Origin: Phycicoccus sp. CSK15P-2 | GTDB lineage: Bacteria > Actinomycetota > Actinomycetes > Actinomycetales > Dermatophilaceae | Direction: 5' to 3' | NCBI RefSeq assembly: GCF_016888005.1 | Contig: NZ_JAFDVE010000009.1 | Location: 186,001-250,000 of the forward strand | DNA: 64,000 nt | Part shown: in pieces, positions 37,328-46,073 of the stretch | Layout: each line of letters opens with the position of its first letter | Position numbering within the stretch: the first letter of the stretch is position 1 | Notes under the pieces: model-generated | Told to the model about the DNA's origin: nothing | The model's database searches: none | What the model saw: only the letters and a program-made list of their open reading frames with translations | Position numbers and translations under genes: made by a program

Positions 37328-37891
37328 GTGGGACGTCGACCCGTCGAGGTCACGCCGGTCGGTGAGGACCTGCAGGTGATCACGGCGCTCTGGCTCGAGT
37401 CGCGGATGGACGAGGGGATGCGCCGCGACATCTGTGAGCGCACCATCGCCGACGGCCGTCTCGCGAAGGCGCTGCGGCGGCCCGGAGTCACCGCCTTCGT
37501 GGCCCGCTTCGAGGGCACGCCCGTGGGCTACGCCATCACGACGGAGAACCCGTTCGGGCTGAGTCCCACGCCGGAGGTCGCCGTCGAGCAGCTCTTCGTG
37601 TGTGCGGAGGCGCGCCGCCACGGCGTGGCCAAGGCACTGCTCACGGCCGTTCTCGGGGCCGCGGAGCGAGCCGGCTGCGACACGGTCGTCTCGAACGTGC
37701 CCACCGCGAGCCGGGAGGCCAACCGCTTCTTCGCACGGCTGGGGTTCGGGTCCGCCGTGACCCGCCGGGTCGTCCCCACCGGGGTGCTGCGCCGCCGGCT
37801 CACCCCCGAGACCGCCGACACCGGCATCGAGCTCAGCCGCCGCCGGCGCAACCTCAAGCAGCGCGCGTTCGAGCCGTCGCGCTCGGCCTGA
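37328..37891 (+). CDS. GNAT-family N-acetyltransferase
   Basis: A 187-residue protein. The acetyl-CoA-binding motif A reads VEQLFVCAEARRHGVAKALL (about residues 86-105), followed by the helix ANRFFARLGFGSA. The substrate is unknown; GNATs modify amines, proteins or small molecules. The last 40 residues are R- and K-rich (RRRRNLKQRAFEP), which may be a nucleic-acid or ribosome contact, but this is only suggestive. GTG 37328 has a good ribosome-binding site. The gene converges on the amidohydrolase 97 bases downstream. Confidence 0.8.
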   Translation: MGRRPVEVTPVGEDLQVITALWLESRMDEGMRRDICERTIADGRLAKALRRPGVTAFVARFEGTPVGYAITTENPFGLSPTPEVAVEQLFVCAEARRHGVAKALLTAVLGAAERAGCDTVVSNVPTASREANRFFARLGFGSAVTRRVVPTGVLRRRLTPETADTGIELSRRRRNLKQRAFEPSRSA

Positions 37892-37987
37892 GGCGGCCCC
37901 GTACGTCGGCCGGGGCGACGTGCCACGAGACGGCCTCGGCAGCGAGTAAGGACTCGTCGTCCCCGCACCGTGCACCGTCGGGTTCGC

Positions 37988-39055
37988 TCATCGCACACGT
38001 TCTCCGGCCAGCCACACGGCGCGGATGCTGCGGGTGCACGCAAGGTCGACGGTGGGGTCGCCGTCGACGAGCAGGAGGTCGGCCCGGCGGCCCGGGGCGA
38101 TCCGTCCGCGGTCCTCGAGTCCGAAGTGTCGCGCCGGACCAGAGGTGGCCGCGGCCAGGATCTCGGTCGGCGACAGCCCTGCCTCGAGCAAGAGCTGCAT
38201 CTCGTCATGGAGGGACTCGCCGTGCCGGGGCGCGAAGGGCGTCGCCGGCGCCGAGTTCGAGTCCGTGCCGACGAGCAGTGGAATGCCTGCTGCGTGGAGC
38301 TTCGCCACCGTCGCGCGGGCGTGCTCGTACCGCAGCCCGGCGGCGGCATACCGCTCCGCGGTGCCACGCATCATCGTGAGGGTCGGAACGGAGACCATGC
38401 CCGCCTCGACCATCCGCTGCACCGTTCGGTCGTCGAGAACCGCGTCCAGGGGAGCATGCGTGCTGACATCCACTCCGGCCGCGATGGCGACATCGAACGC
38501 ACCCGTCGTGACCGAGTGCGCCACGACGAGGAGCCCCGCTGTGTGAGCGGCGTGGACGATGGCGTCCACCGTCTGCTGGGTCATCCCGGCCGGCGGTGCG
38601 GCCTCCGTGACGATCTTGACGTAGTCGGCACCGTCGGCGACCCGCCGGGCGACGAAGGCGCACCCTTCCTCGGGGGTCGTGACGACACCCTCGGCCGGGA
38701 ACCCGGGGAGCCGGGCGTGGTTGCCTCCGGGCCCGACCGCAGGGATCGTGGCGCTGAAGATCTGAGCGACTCCGGCCTCGGAGCGCGACCGGTCCACGAA
38801 CTCGGCGGGCCAGGCGGCCATGTCCAGGCCGGTGGTGACGCCCCACCGGACCAGCTGCTCGAGGTCGGGACGGCCGGAGACCGTGTGCATGTGGGCGTCG
38901 ACGAGACCGGGCAGCAGAGTGCCGCCGGCCGCGTCGACCACCACGTCGGCGGGGCCGGCGTGAGCCACGATGACGGGGCCGTCCATCGCCACCCGGTGTG
39001 GCTCGTTCCAGGTCGCCCCGTCGAAGACGCGGGCGTTCTCGATGACAGTGATCAC
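37988..39055 (-). CDS. Amidohydrolase-family enzyme, MarR-linked
   Basis: A 355-residue metal-dependent hydrolase. Ligand pattern as in the imidazolonepropionase-like/prolidase branch: H55 and H57 (DAHMHT), a carboxylatable K147 (YVKIVTE), H180, H200 and D265 (GTDSNS). The family hydrolyses cyclic amides or related bonds; the substrate is not recognisable. GTG 39055 has a strong AGGAGG at 39061-39066. It is divergently placed from a MarR regulator across a perfect palindrome, so it is probably induced by its substrate or an analogue. Confidence 0.82.
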   Translation of the reverse strand: MITVIENARVFDGATWNEPHRVAMDGPVIVAHAGPADVVVDAAGGTLLPGLVDAHMHTVSGRPDLEQLVRWGVTTGLDMAAWPAEFVDRSRSEAGVAQIFSATIPAVGPGGNHARLPGFPAEGVVTTPEEGCAFVARRVADGADYVKIVTEAAPPAGMTQQTVDAIVHAAHTAGLLVVAHSVTTGAFDVAIAAGVDVSTHAPLDAVLDDRTVQRMVEAGMVSVPTLTMMRGTAERYAAAGLRYEHARATVAKLHAAGIPLLVGTDSNSAPATPFAPRHGESLHDEMQLLLEAGLSPTEILAAATSGPARHFGLEDRGRIAPGRRADLLLVDGDPTVDLACTRSIRAVWLAGERVR

Positions 39056-39067
39056 GGATCCTCCTCA

Positions 39068-39089
39068 GATACCTTTTCCAAAAGGTATC
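39068..39089. promoter_or_regulatory. Perfect palindromic operator between amidohydrolase and marR
   Basis: GATACCTTTT (39068-39077) and AAAAGGTATC (39080-39089) form a 10-bp perfect inverted repeat with a CC spacer. It is strikingly AT-rich for this chromosome. It covers the -35 region of the MarR gene and abuts the amidohydrolase ribosome-binding site. MarR dimers usually bind such 16-22 bp palindromes, so it is very likely the operator for both genes. Confidence 0.8.
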
Positions 39090-39101
39090 AGGCGGTTCGG
39101 C

Positions 39102-39107
39102 TACGCT
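39102..39107 (+). promoter_or_regulatory. -10 element (TACGCT) of the marR gene
   Basis: TACGCT is followed by 6 bases and then the GTG at 39114, which is leaderless spacing. The -35 region lies inside the operator palindrome, so autorepression is expected. Confidence 0.5.
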
Positions 39108-39113
39108 CGGCAG

Positions 39114-39596
39114 GTGGAGGTCGATCGCCGGGAAGAGGCTGTCCGGCTCGCGCAGCACGTCCTACGGACGCACGTGGTCGTGGACCGGCAGGTCGTGGGG
39201 ACCCTTCGGTCGCACGGTCTGTCCAGGGCCGAGTTCGACGTCCTGGCCGCGCTCGTCGAGTTCGGCGGGGTCGGCGCTCGGCCACGGGCGCTGTCGAGCC
39301 GCCTGCTGCTGACGACCGGGGGACTGAGCAACATCTTCCGCCGGCTCCAGCAGGAGGGGCTGATCTCGCGCACCGTGGACCCCGGTGAGCAGGACGCCCG
39401 TGGGCGCCTCGTCCGGCTCACCCCCCGGGGCCGTGGTGTGGCTCGCCGCACCGCGCAGGAGGTCGCGGCGGCGATCGCTGCCGTGCTCTCCGAGGCCGAC
39501 ACCCAGGCCGTGCGGGATGCCTCGTCGTCGCTGCACGCCGTCCTGGTCGCGATCGGTGAGGACCAGCCGGTGCATCGCGACGCCGCCCGCGACTGA
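39114..39596 (+). CDS. MarR-family transcriptional regulator
   Basis: A 160-residue winged-helix protein. The DNA-binding core is SRAEFDVLAALVEFGG, then PRALSSRLLLTTGGLSNIFR (recognition helix) and the wing EQDARGRLVRLTPRG, with long terminal helices for dimerisation. GTG 39114 is preferred from the leaderless -10. It probably represses itself and the divergent amidohydrolase through the palindrome at 39068-39089, released by an unknown small aromatic or amide ligand. It converges on the DUF1501 gene. Confidence 0.88.
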   Translation: MEVDRREEAVRLAQHVLRTHVVVDRQVVGTLRSHGLSRAEFDVLAALVEFGGVGARPRALSSRLLLTTGGLSNIFRRLQQEGLISRTVDPGEQDARGRLVRLTPRGRGVARRTAQEVAAAIAAVLSEADTQAVRDASSSLHAVLVAIGEDQPVHRDAARD

Positions 39597-39677
39597 CGCT
39601 CCGGGAGAGCCCGGCGTCCTGGAGGCCCGGATCGTGGCCCGCCCAGCACCTCCCGCGCCGGTGGGACCGACAGCCGG

Positions 39678-41021
39678 TCAGCGGGCCTTGACCAGGCCGA
39701 GGCGGGCCGAGGGCAGCCCGGGGAGGACGGTCGACGCCGTGAGGCCACAGCGCTTCTCGAGGATCTCGCCGAGCACGGAGCGGTAGTCGGTCGTGGCCGC
39801 GAGGTCCCCCGCGACGAGGGCACCCTCCGACAGGCCGGGCCAGGCGCCGTACACCGTGCCGCCGCGCACCCCGCCACCGAGGACGAACGAGACGTTGCCG
39901 TTGCCGTGGTCGAGCCCGCCCGAGCCGTTCTCGGCGAGCCGTCGTCCGAACTCGGAGAGCGTGACGACCGTGACCTTGTCGGCCGCCGACCCGAGGTCGG
40001 TCATGAACGCCGCGAGGGCCTTGCCGACGGTGGTCAGCTGGTCCTTCATCCAGCCGCTGTCGCTGCGACCCAGGTCGGCGTGCATGTCCCAGTTGCCGGA
40101 GTCGACCGTGACGGCGCGCAGGCCGACGCCCGCCTTGACGAGCCGCGCGGTCTCGCGCAAGGCGTCCCCGAGGTCGCCCTTCGGGTAGCTCGCGCCGTTC
40201 GCGGGGGCGTAGCCGGCCGTCTTGAGGGAGCTCGTGGTCTCCAGCGCATCGAGGGTGCTGCGCGCCGGGACCGAGTACACCGGCGGTGCGCCCTCGTACA
40301 GGGCGGCCAGGGCCGTGCGCCACCGGGCCAGCTCGGTGTCGTTCCACGTCGCGGCGAGGCTGAAGGAGTCGACGTCGCCGAGGGCTAGCTCTGGGGTGTC
40401 GCCGAGGAAGGAGCGAGGCGCGGTGGTCTTGCCGATGGCGCTTCCGGCGAACGGCCCGGGGGTCGTCGTGGCTCCCACCATCCGGTCCAGCCATCCACTG
40501 CGCAGCGACGAGCCCGGGGCGGCGCGCTCCATCTCGTCCATGTCGGTGAAGTGCGAGCGGGTCGGGTTCGGCTGACCCACGGCGTGGACGACCGCGAGCT
40601 TGCCGGCCCGGTAGAGCGAGTGCAGCGGGGACAGCGCAGGGTGCAGCCCGAAACGGGAGTCCAGCTGGAGCGTGGCGTTCTTCGGGACGGCGATGTTCGG
40701 CCGCGCCGAGTAGTACGCGTCCTCGGTGACCGGGACGACGGCGGACAACCCGTCGAACCCACCGCGCAGGGACAGCACGACGAGCGTGTCGCCGGTGTAC
40801 CCCGCGTCGGCGAAGGTCAGCCGGGTCGTCGCGGCGGCGTCCGGGGCGCCGGCGACCGCGCTGACGGTCGCCGCGGCCGCGCCGAGCGCGGTGGCACCGC
40901 CCAGGACCCCGCGGCGGCTCAGCTGCCGTGCGGCGGCGTCGTACTCGGAGCAGCCACAGCCCTGGTGGGTGGGGTCCGGGCCGAGCACGGGCTCGGCAGG
41001 GGCGGGGGAGAGGTCGGTCAT
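39678..41021 (-). CDS. DUF1501-family exported protein (Tat substrate)
   Basis: A 447-residue protein. A Tat-type signal is visible: twin arginine in QLSRRGVLGGATALGAAAA (about residues 33-51), cleaved near AAATTRLTF. The mature part has DUF1501 features, e.g. LVVLSLRGGFDGLS, ENGSGGLDHGNGN and GVRGGTVYGAWPGL, a fold related to alkaline-phosphatase/sulfatase proteins. The function is unknown. It follows the DUF1800 gene, whose stop lies 8 bases upstream, with a GAGG site overlapping that stop. The pair occurs together in many bacteria. Confidence 0.88.
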   Translation of the reverse strand: MTDLSPAPAEPVLGPDPTHQGCGCSEYDAAARQLSRRGVLGGATALGAAAATVSAVAGAPDAAATTRLTFADAGYTGDTLVVLSLRGGFDGLSAVVPVTEDAYYSARPNIAVPKNATLQLDSRFGLHPALSPLHSLYRAGKLAVVHAVGQPNPTRSHFTDMDEMERAAPGSSLRSGWLDRMVGATTTPGPFAGSAIGKTTAPRSFLGDTPELALGDVDSFSLAATWNDTELARWRTALAALYEGAPPVYSVPARSTLDALETTSSLKTAGYAPANGASYPKGDLGDALRETARLVKAGVGLRAVTVDSGNWDMHADLGRSDSGWMKDQLTTVGKALAAFMTDLGSAADKVTVVTLSEFGRRLAENGSGGLDHGNGNVSFVLGGGVRGGTVYGAWPGLSEGALVAGDLAATTDYRSVLGEILEKRCGLTASTVLPGLPSARLGLVKAR

Positions 41022-41029
41022 CGGGGGCC

Positions 41030-42787
41030 TCAGCGGGTTGCGAACTCAGGAGTGTCGAGGACGAGGGCGACGAGGTAGGGCAGCCGCCACGAGGCCGCCG
41101 GGTCGCTGGCCTTGAGCGGCGAGGCCGCGGTCCGCTCGACGAACGCGCAGACGGCGTCGCGCTTGGCGGCCGGGAGGGGCGCGCCGACGAGGCGGGTGGC
41201 GAGGGCGTCGACGAGCTGTCCGTGGGTGGCCGGGAGCGTGGCGGGCAGCAGGGAGCGGAGGGGTGGGTAGGTGACCCGGGGAGTGTCCGAGCCCACCTCC
41301 CAGCACTGGCTCATGTGCCAGTTCCACGCCGTGAGGACGGCCCCGGCGCCTGCCCACGCCCCGGCGACGTCCGGGTAGCCGTTCGGTGCGGGCCAGCCCA
41401 TCGGCGCCTGGCCGGCGCGCTTGGCCGTCCACACGAGGCCGCCGAGCCAGTCGGCGGTGTCCGGGCCCGGTCGCACCCCGAGGACCCGCGCGGTCGAGAT
41501 GATGTTCTCGAGGGGGCGCTTGGTCTTCTTGCCCGCGGAGGCGGCGAACTCCGAGGAGGTGAGCAGGGCGCGGACGACGGGCGCGATCTTCGTGTCGTTG
41601 TCGAGGTAGACCTTGGCCAGCCGGTCCACGAGCGAGCTCGGTGGCGTGTCCGACACGAACCGGACGGCCAGCTTGGTCGCGATCCGACGGGCGGTGCGGG
41701 GGTGCCGGGCGAGGTGGACGAGGTACGACGTGGCGACGGGCTCGCCGTAGGCCGACGCGTTGCCGTCCGACCAGCCGAGCAGAGATACCGCGCCCCGGTG
41801 GTGGCGGATGTGGCGGTACAGGTACTCACCGGACTCGCGCTCGGTCGACAGCCCGGTGAGCACGAGGGCCGAGCGGCGGATGTCGGACTCGGCGTAGCCG
41901 CCGTCCACGCCGACGGTGTGCAGCTCGAGGAGCTCTCGGCCGTAGTTCTCGTTGGGGGAGCGCTTGGTCGAGGAGGCGTTGTCGAGCTGGTTGAGCATCG
42001 CCGGATGCTTCGCCGACGCGACGAGCATGTCGGCGTACCGGCCGAGGGCGTGCTTGCGGACGACGTCGATGTGGAAGCGGTGCACCGAGTCCCAGGCCTC
42101 GCCCCAGGGTGCGGTGACGACGAGGTGGTTGGTCCAGAAGTCGACCATGACCTCGAGCAGCTGACGCTTGGACCACACGGCCCGGGCGACGTAGGCCGCG
42201 ATGACGTCGACGCCGAGGTCGCCCGTGGAGCTGGGGTGGTACTGGTCGCGGACCTCCCAGGTCTGGAGCTTCAGCCGGGGCCACTCCTTGGCGACGAGCG
42301 CGTCGACCTCGGTGTCCGGGACCTTGCTGGACGGGGCGAGCTGGGCGTCGATCCAGGCCGTGGCGCCGGACGCGCGGATGTCCGCGACGAGCTGGGGGGT
42401 GGCCCCCCAGCTCGCCCTCGAGGCGACCAGCCGAGCGAGACCCACGCTCGTCGAGGACGTCGGCTGGGCGGTGGGCACGCCCACCGACGCACCGCGCGGG
42501 CTCGTGATCCTCGCCGGGATCCACGTCGGGACGGCGGCCCGCGGACGGTAGGCCGCGTCGACGGCCTTGGCGGAGGGTGCCGGGTCCTCGAGCGGGTGGG
42601 ACGGGTCCGGGACGTTGCTCGCGGGGGGCGGGCCGGCAGCGGTGTCGGTGTCGGCGACCGGGCGGGCATCGGCCGTTGCCCCCGCCGTGCGGAGGGCGAC
42701 GGTCGCCGATACGGGCGGGTCGTACGGGAGCACGGAGGACAGTGCTGCCAGGAACGACGTGCGTCGTGGAAGGGCCGCGGGACTCAC
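41030..42787 (-). CDS. DUF1800-family protein
   Basis: A 585-residue protein from the GTG at 42787; a farther ATG at 42895 would add 36 residues, so the start is uncertain. After about 120 residues of low-complexity A, P, S and T sequence, the DUF1800 domain shows LARLVASRASWGATPQLVAD, VDFWTNHLVVTAPWG, NYGRELLELHTVG and WNWHMSQCWEVG. An RR-containing N-terminus (PRRTSFLAAL) may be a weak export signal. DUF1800 and DUF1501 genes are nearly always adjacent and probably act together at the cell surface; their activity is not known. Confidence 0.85.
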   Translation of the reverse strand: MSPAALPRRTSFLAALSSVLPYDPPVSATVALRTAGATADARPVADTDTAAGPPPASNVPDPSHPLEDPAPSAKAVDAAYRPRAAVPTWIPARITSPRGASVGVPTAQPTSSTSVGLARLVASRASWGATPQLVADIRASGATAWIDAQLAPSSKVPDTEVDALVAKEWPRLKLQTWEVRDQYHPSSTGDLGVDVIAAYVARAVWSKRQLLEVMVDFWTNHLVVTAPWGEAWDSVHRFHIDVVRKHALGRYADMLVASAKHPAMLNQLDNASSTKRSPNENYGRELLELHTVGVDGGYAESDIRRSALVLTGLSTERESGEYLYRHIRHHRGAVSLLGWSDGNASAYGEPVATSYLVHLARHPRTARRIATKLAVRFVSDTPPSSLVDRLAKVYLDNDTKIAPVVRALLTSSEFAASAGKKTKRPLENIISTARVLGVRPGPDTADWLGGLVWTAKRAGQAPMGWPAPNGYPDVAGAWAGAGAVLTAWNWHMSQCWEVGSDTPRVTYPPLRSLLPATLPATHGQLVDALATRLVGAPLPAAKRDAVCAFVERTAASPLKASDPAASWRLPYLVALVLDTPEFATR

Positions 42788-42940
42788 GGCATCGATGCTC
42801 CGGGGTAACGGGCCCCGGGACCTCGCCCGTTCAGCCAGATCGGCGCCGACGAAAGGACGGCGAGCCGGACGGCTTGACCGTTCCCTGACCTCCACCAGGG
42901 ACTCTCTTGACCTCCGCGCCAGGCTCTGCTGAGGTCGGCG

Positions 42941-43372
42941 TCAGGAACCGGGCGCGCTGTCCCGGACCAGGCAGGTGATGCGTGAGGTGCACGTCCGGCG
43001 GCCGTCCTCGTCCGTGACGACGACCTCGTAGCAGACCACCGTACGGCCCAGGCTGATCGGGACGGCGGTCCCGGTGACGTGTCCCGAGCGCGCCGCACGG
43101 TGGTGGGTGGCGTTGATGTCGAGACCGACGACCGCCCGCCCCGGGCCGGCGTGCAGCGCCGCGCCGACGGACCCCAGGGTCTCGGCCAGGACCACCGACG
43201 CGCCCCCGTGCAGCAGCCCGTAGGGCTGGGTGTTGCCCGCCACCGGCATCGTCGCGACGAGCCGCTCGGCGGAGGCCTCGACGAACTCGATGCCCATCCG
43301 TTCCATCAGCGAGTCGGGGTTCAGCTCTCGCATCCGCTGCACCGCTGACAGGAGGTCCGTGCTGTCGGTCAT
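42941..43372 (-). CDS. Hotdog-fold thioesterase (PaaI type)
   Basis: A 143-residue single hotdog domain with the PaaI-like motif YGLLHGGASVVLAETLGSVG (residues 51-70) and NATHHRAARSGHVTG. Such enzymes hydrolyse acyl- or phenylacyl-CoA thioesters in the cytosol. The specific substrate is not readable. It is divergent from polA, with only 19 bases between the two start codons. The DUF1800 gene lies downstream in the same direction after 153 bases that show no clear terminator. Confidence 0.85.
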   Translation of the reverse strand: MTDSTDLLSAVQRMRELNPDSLMERMGIEFVEASAERLVATMPVAGNTQPYGLLHGGASVVLAETLGSVGAALHAGPGRAVVGLDINATHHRAARSGHVTGTAVPISLGRTVVCYEVVVTDEDGRRTCTSRITCLVRDSAPGS

Positions 43373-43378
43373 GGTCGT

Positions 43379-43384
43379 TAGGCT
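43379..43384 (+). promoter_or_regulatory. -10 element (TAGGCT) of polA
   Basis: TAGGCT is followed by 7 bases and then the GTG at 43392. It starts only 7 bases past the divergent thioesterase ATG, so the polA -35 region lies inside that gene. Confidence 0.5.
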
Positions 43385-43391
43385 GCCACGC

Positions 43392-46070
43392 GTGAAGCTC
43401 CTCCTCCTCGACGGACACTCGCTGGCCTACCGGGCGTTCTTCGCCCTCCCGGTCGAGAACTTCTCGACGAGCACCGGCCAGAACACCAACGCGGTGTACG
43501 GCTTCACGGCGATGCTCATCAACGTCCTGCGGGACGAGGCGCCCACCCACGTCGGCGTCGCGTTCGACGTCTCCCGGCAGACCTTCCGGCTCGAGGAGTA
43601 CAGCGAGTACAAGGCCGGGAGGTCCAAGACCCCGCCCGAGTTCTCCAGCCAGCTGCCGCTCATGCGCGAGGTGCTCGACGCCCTGCGGATCCGGCACGTC
43701 GGCGTGGAGGGCTACGAGGCCGACGACGTCATCGCCACGCTGACGAAGCAGGCCGTCGACGCCGGCGGCGAGGTCGTCGTCTGCACCGGCGACCGCGACG
43801 CCTTCCAGCTCGTCACCGAGAAGGTGACGCTGCTGTACCCCGTCCGCGGGGTCTCCGAGGTGTGGCGGATGGACCCGGCGGCGGTCGAGGAGAAGTACCT
43901 CGTCCCGCCGGGCCGCTACAGCGACCTCGCCGCGCTCGTCGGGGAGTCCAGCGACAACCTGCCCGGCGTCCCCGGCGTGGGCCCGAAGACGGCGGCGAAG
44001 TGGCTCGGGCATTACGGGGACCTGCAGGGCGTCGTCGCCCATGTCGACGAGATCAAGGGCAAGGCGGGCGAGAACCTGCGCACCCACCTCGACGACGTCC
44101 TGCGCAACCGGCGGCTCAACCGGCTCGTCGACGACCTCGAGCTCCCGCTCTCGGTCACCGACCTCCAACGCGCGTCGTGGGACCGCGAGGAGGTCCACAC
44201 CGTCTTCGACGGGCTCGAGTTCCGGGTCCTGCGCGACCGCCTCTTCCAGACCTTCGACGCCCAGTCCGACGAGGTCGAGGGCGGCTTCGAGCTCGACGGC
44301 GAGATCCTCGGCGTCGACGACCTCCTGGCCCGGCTCGGCAGTGCGGCCGCGCGGCAGCCGCACGGGCTGGTCGTCGTGGGTCGGTACCGCGCGGGTGAGG
44401 GCGAGGCCACCGCCGCCGTGCTGGCCGGCGAGGACGGCAGCACCGCCTACGTCGACCTCGCGGCGCTGACCCCCGAGCAGGAGGGGGCCCTCGCCGCCTG
44501 GCTCCAGGACCCGGACGCACCGAAGGTCCTGCACGACGCCAAGCCCCAGGTGCAGGCGCTCTCGACGCGCGGGATGACCGTCCGGGGGGTGGTCAGCGAC
44601 ACCGCGCTGGCGGCCTACCTCGTCCGGCCCGACCAACGCTCCTACGACCTCGAGGACCTCGTCGTGCGCCACCTCGGCCGCGAGCTCACCGCGGACGCCG
44701 CCGAGACCGGCGACCAGGGGCGGCAGGGGACGCTCGACTTCGAGACCGACGACGACACCGCCGAGCGCGACGCCATGGTCCGGGCCCGGGCCGTCCTCGA
44801 GCTCTCCGGTGTGCTCGCCGAGCGGCTCGAGGAGACCGGTGGCACCGACCTCCTCGCCGGTCTCGAGCTGCCGCTCGTCGACATCCTCGCGGAGATGGAG
44901 CGCACCGGGATCGCGGTCGACGAGGACGCCCTCACCGCGCTCGAGGCCGACTTCGCGGGCAAGATGCGCCAGGCGCAGCAGGACGCCTACGACGCGATCG
45001 GCCGGGAGGACGTCAACCTCGGGAGCCCCAAGCAGCTCCAGGAGGTGCTCTTCGACCAGCTGGGCATGCCGAAGACCAAGCGCACCAAGACGGGGTACAC
45101 GACCGACGCCGACGCCCTGGCCGACCTCTTCGTCAAGACCGAGCACCCGTTCCTCGAGGCCCTGCTGCGGCACCGCGACACGAGCCGGCTGCGGGTGACC
45201 GTCGAGGGACTCATCAAGTCGGTGGCGCCGGACCGCCGGATCCACACGACCTACCTGCAGACGATCGCCGCGACGGGTCGGCTGTCGTCCACCGACCCCA
45301 ACCTCCAGAACGTCCCGATCCGCACCGAGGAGGGGCGCCGGATCCGCGAGGTCTTCGTCGTCGGCGAGGGCTACGAGTCGCTGATGAGCGCCGACTACAG
45401 CCAGATCGAGATGCGGATCATGGCCCACCTCTCCGGCGACGAGGGGCTCATCGAGGCGTTCCGCACCGGTGAGGACCTCCACCGCTTCGTCGGGGCCCGG
45501 GTCTTCGGGGTCGAGCCGGAGGACGTCACGCTCGAGATGCGCAGCAAGGTCAAGGCGATGAGCTACGGGCTCGCGTACGGGCTGTCCGCGTTCGGGCTGT
45601 CCAAGCAGCTGACGATCGGCACGGGTGAGGCACAGGGCCTCATGGACGAGTACTTCGCCCGGTTCGGCGGGGTGCGCGACTACCTCCAGGAGGTCGTGGC
45701 CGAGGCTCGCGCCACGGGGTACACGGCGACGATGCTCGGCCGGCGCCGCTACCTGCCGGACCTCATGAGCGACAACCGGCAGCGCCGCGAGGGAGCCGAG
45801 CGGATGGCCCTCAACGCCCCGATCCAGGGGTCGGCGGCGGACATCATCAAGCTGGCGATGAAGGGAGTCGACCGCGCCCTGCGCGAGGCCGGCGCGAGCA
45901 GCCGGATGCTCCTCCAGGTGCACGACGAGCTCGTCCTCGAGGTCGCACCGGGCGAGCGGGAGGACGTCGAGGCGCTGGTCCGCCGGGAGATGGGCTCGGC
46001 GGTCGAGCTGGACGTGCCGCTCGACGTCAGCGTGGGCGCCGGCCGGTCCTGGCACGACGCCGCGCACTGA
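43392..46070 (+). CDS. polA: DNA polymerase I
   Basis: An 892-residue protein with the 5'-3' exonuclease domain (LLLDGHSLAYRAFFAL, VCTGDRDAFQL, PGVPGVGPKTAAKWL), a middle 3'-5' exonuclease-like domain and the family A polymerase domain (motif A DYSQIEMRIMAHLSGD, motif C QVHDELVLEVA, and RSKVKAMSYGLAYG in the fingers). The middle domain lacks the usual DxE metal ligand motif, so proofreading is probably lost, as in mycobacterial and Taq relatives. GTG 43392 fits the leaderless -10. The gene ends 3 bases before the convergent flippase gene. Confidence 0.96.
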   Translation: MKLLLLDGHSLAYRAFFALPVENFSTSTGQNTNAVYGFTAMLINVLRDEAPTHVGVAFDVSRQTFRLEEYSEYKAGRSKTPPEFSSQLPLMREVLDALRIRHVGVEGYEADDVIATLTKQAVDAGGEVVVCTGDRDAFQLVTEKVTLLYPVRGVSEVWRMDPAAVEEKYLVPPGRYSDLAALVGESSDNLPGVPGVGPKTAAKWLGHYGDLQGVVAHVDEIKGKAGENLRTHLDDVLRNRRLNRLVDDLELPLSVTDLQRASWDREEVHTVFDGLEFRVLRDRLFQTFDAQSDEVEGGFELDGEILGVDDLLARLGSAAARQPHGLVVVGRYRAGEGEATAAVLAGEDGSTAYVDLAALTPEQEGALAAWLQDPDAPKVLHDAKPQVQALSTRGMTVRGVVSDTALAAYLVRPDQRSYDLEDLVVRHLGRELTADAAETGDQGRQGTLDFETDDDTAERDAMVRARAVLELSGVLAERLEETGGTDLLAGLELPLVDILAEMERTGIAVDEDALTALEADFAGKMRQAQQDAYDAIGREDVNLGSPKQLQEVLFDQLGMPKTKRTKTGYTTDADALADLFVKTEHPFLEALLRHRDTSRLRVTVEGLIKSVAPDRRIHTTYLQTIAATGRLSSTDPNLQNVPIRTEEGRRIREVFVVGEGYESLMSADYSQIEMRIMAHLSGDEGLIEAFRTGEDLHRFVGARVFGVEPEDVTLEMRSKVKAMSYGLAYGLSAFGLSKQLTIGTGEAQGLMDEYFARFGGVRDYLQEVVAEARATGYTATMLGRRRYLPDLMSDNRQRREGAERMALNAPIQGSAADIIKLAMKGVDRALREAGASSRMLLQVHDELVLEVAPGEREDVEALVRREMGSAVELDVPLDVSVGAGRSWHDAAH

Positions 46071-46073
46071 GCG

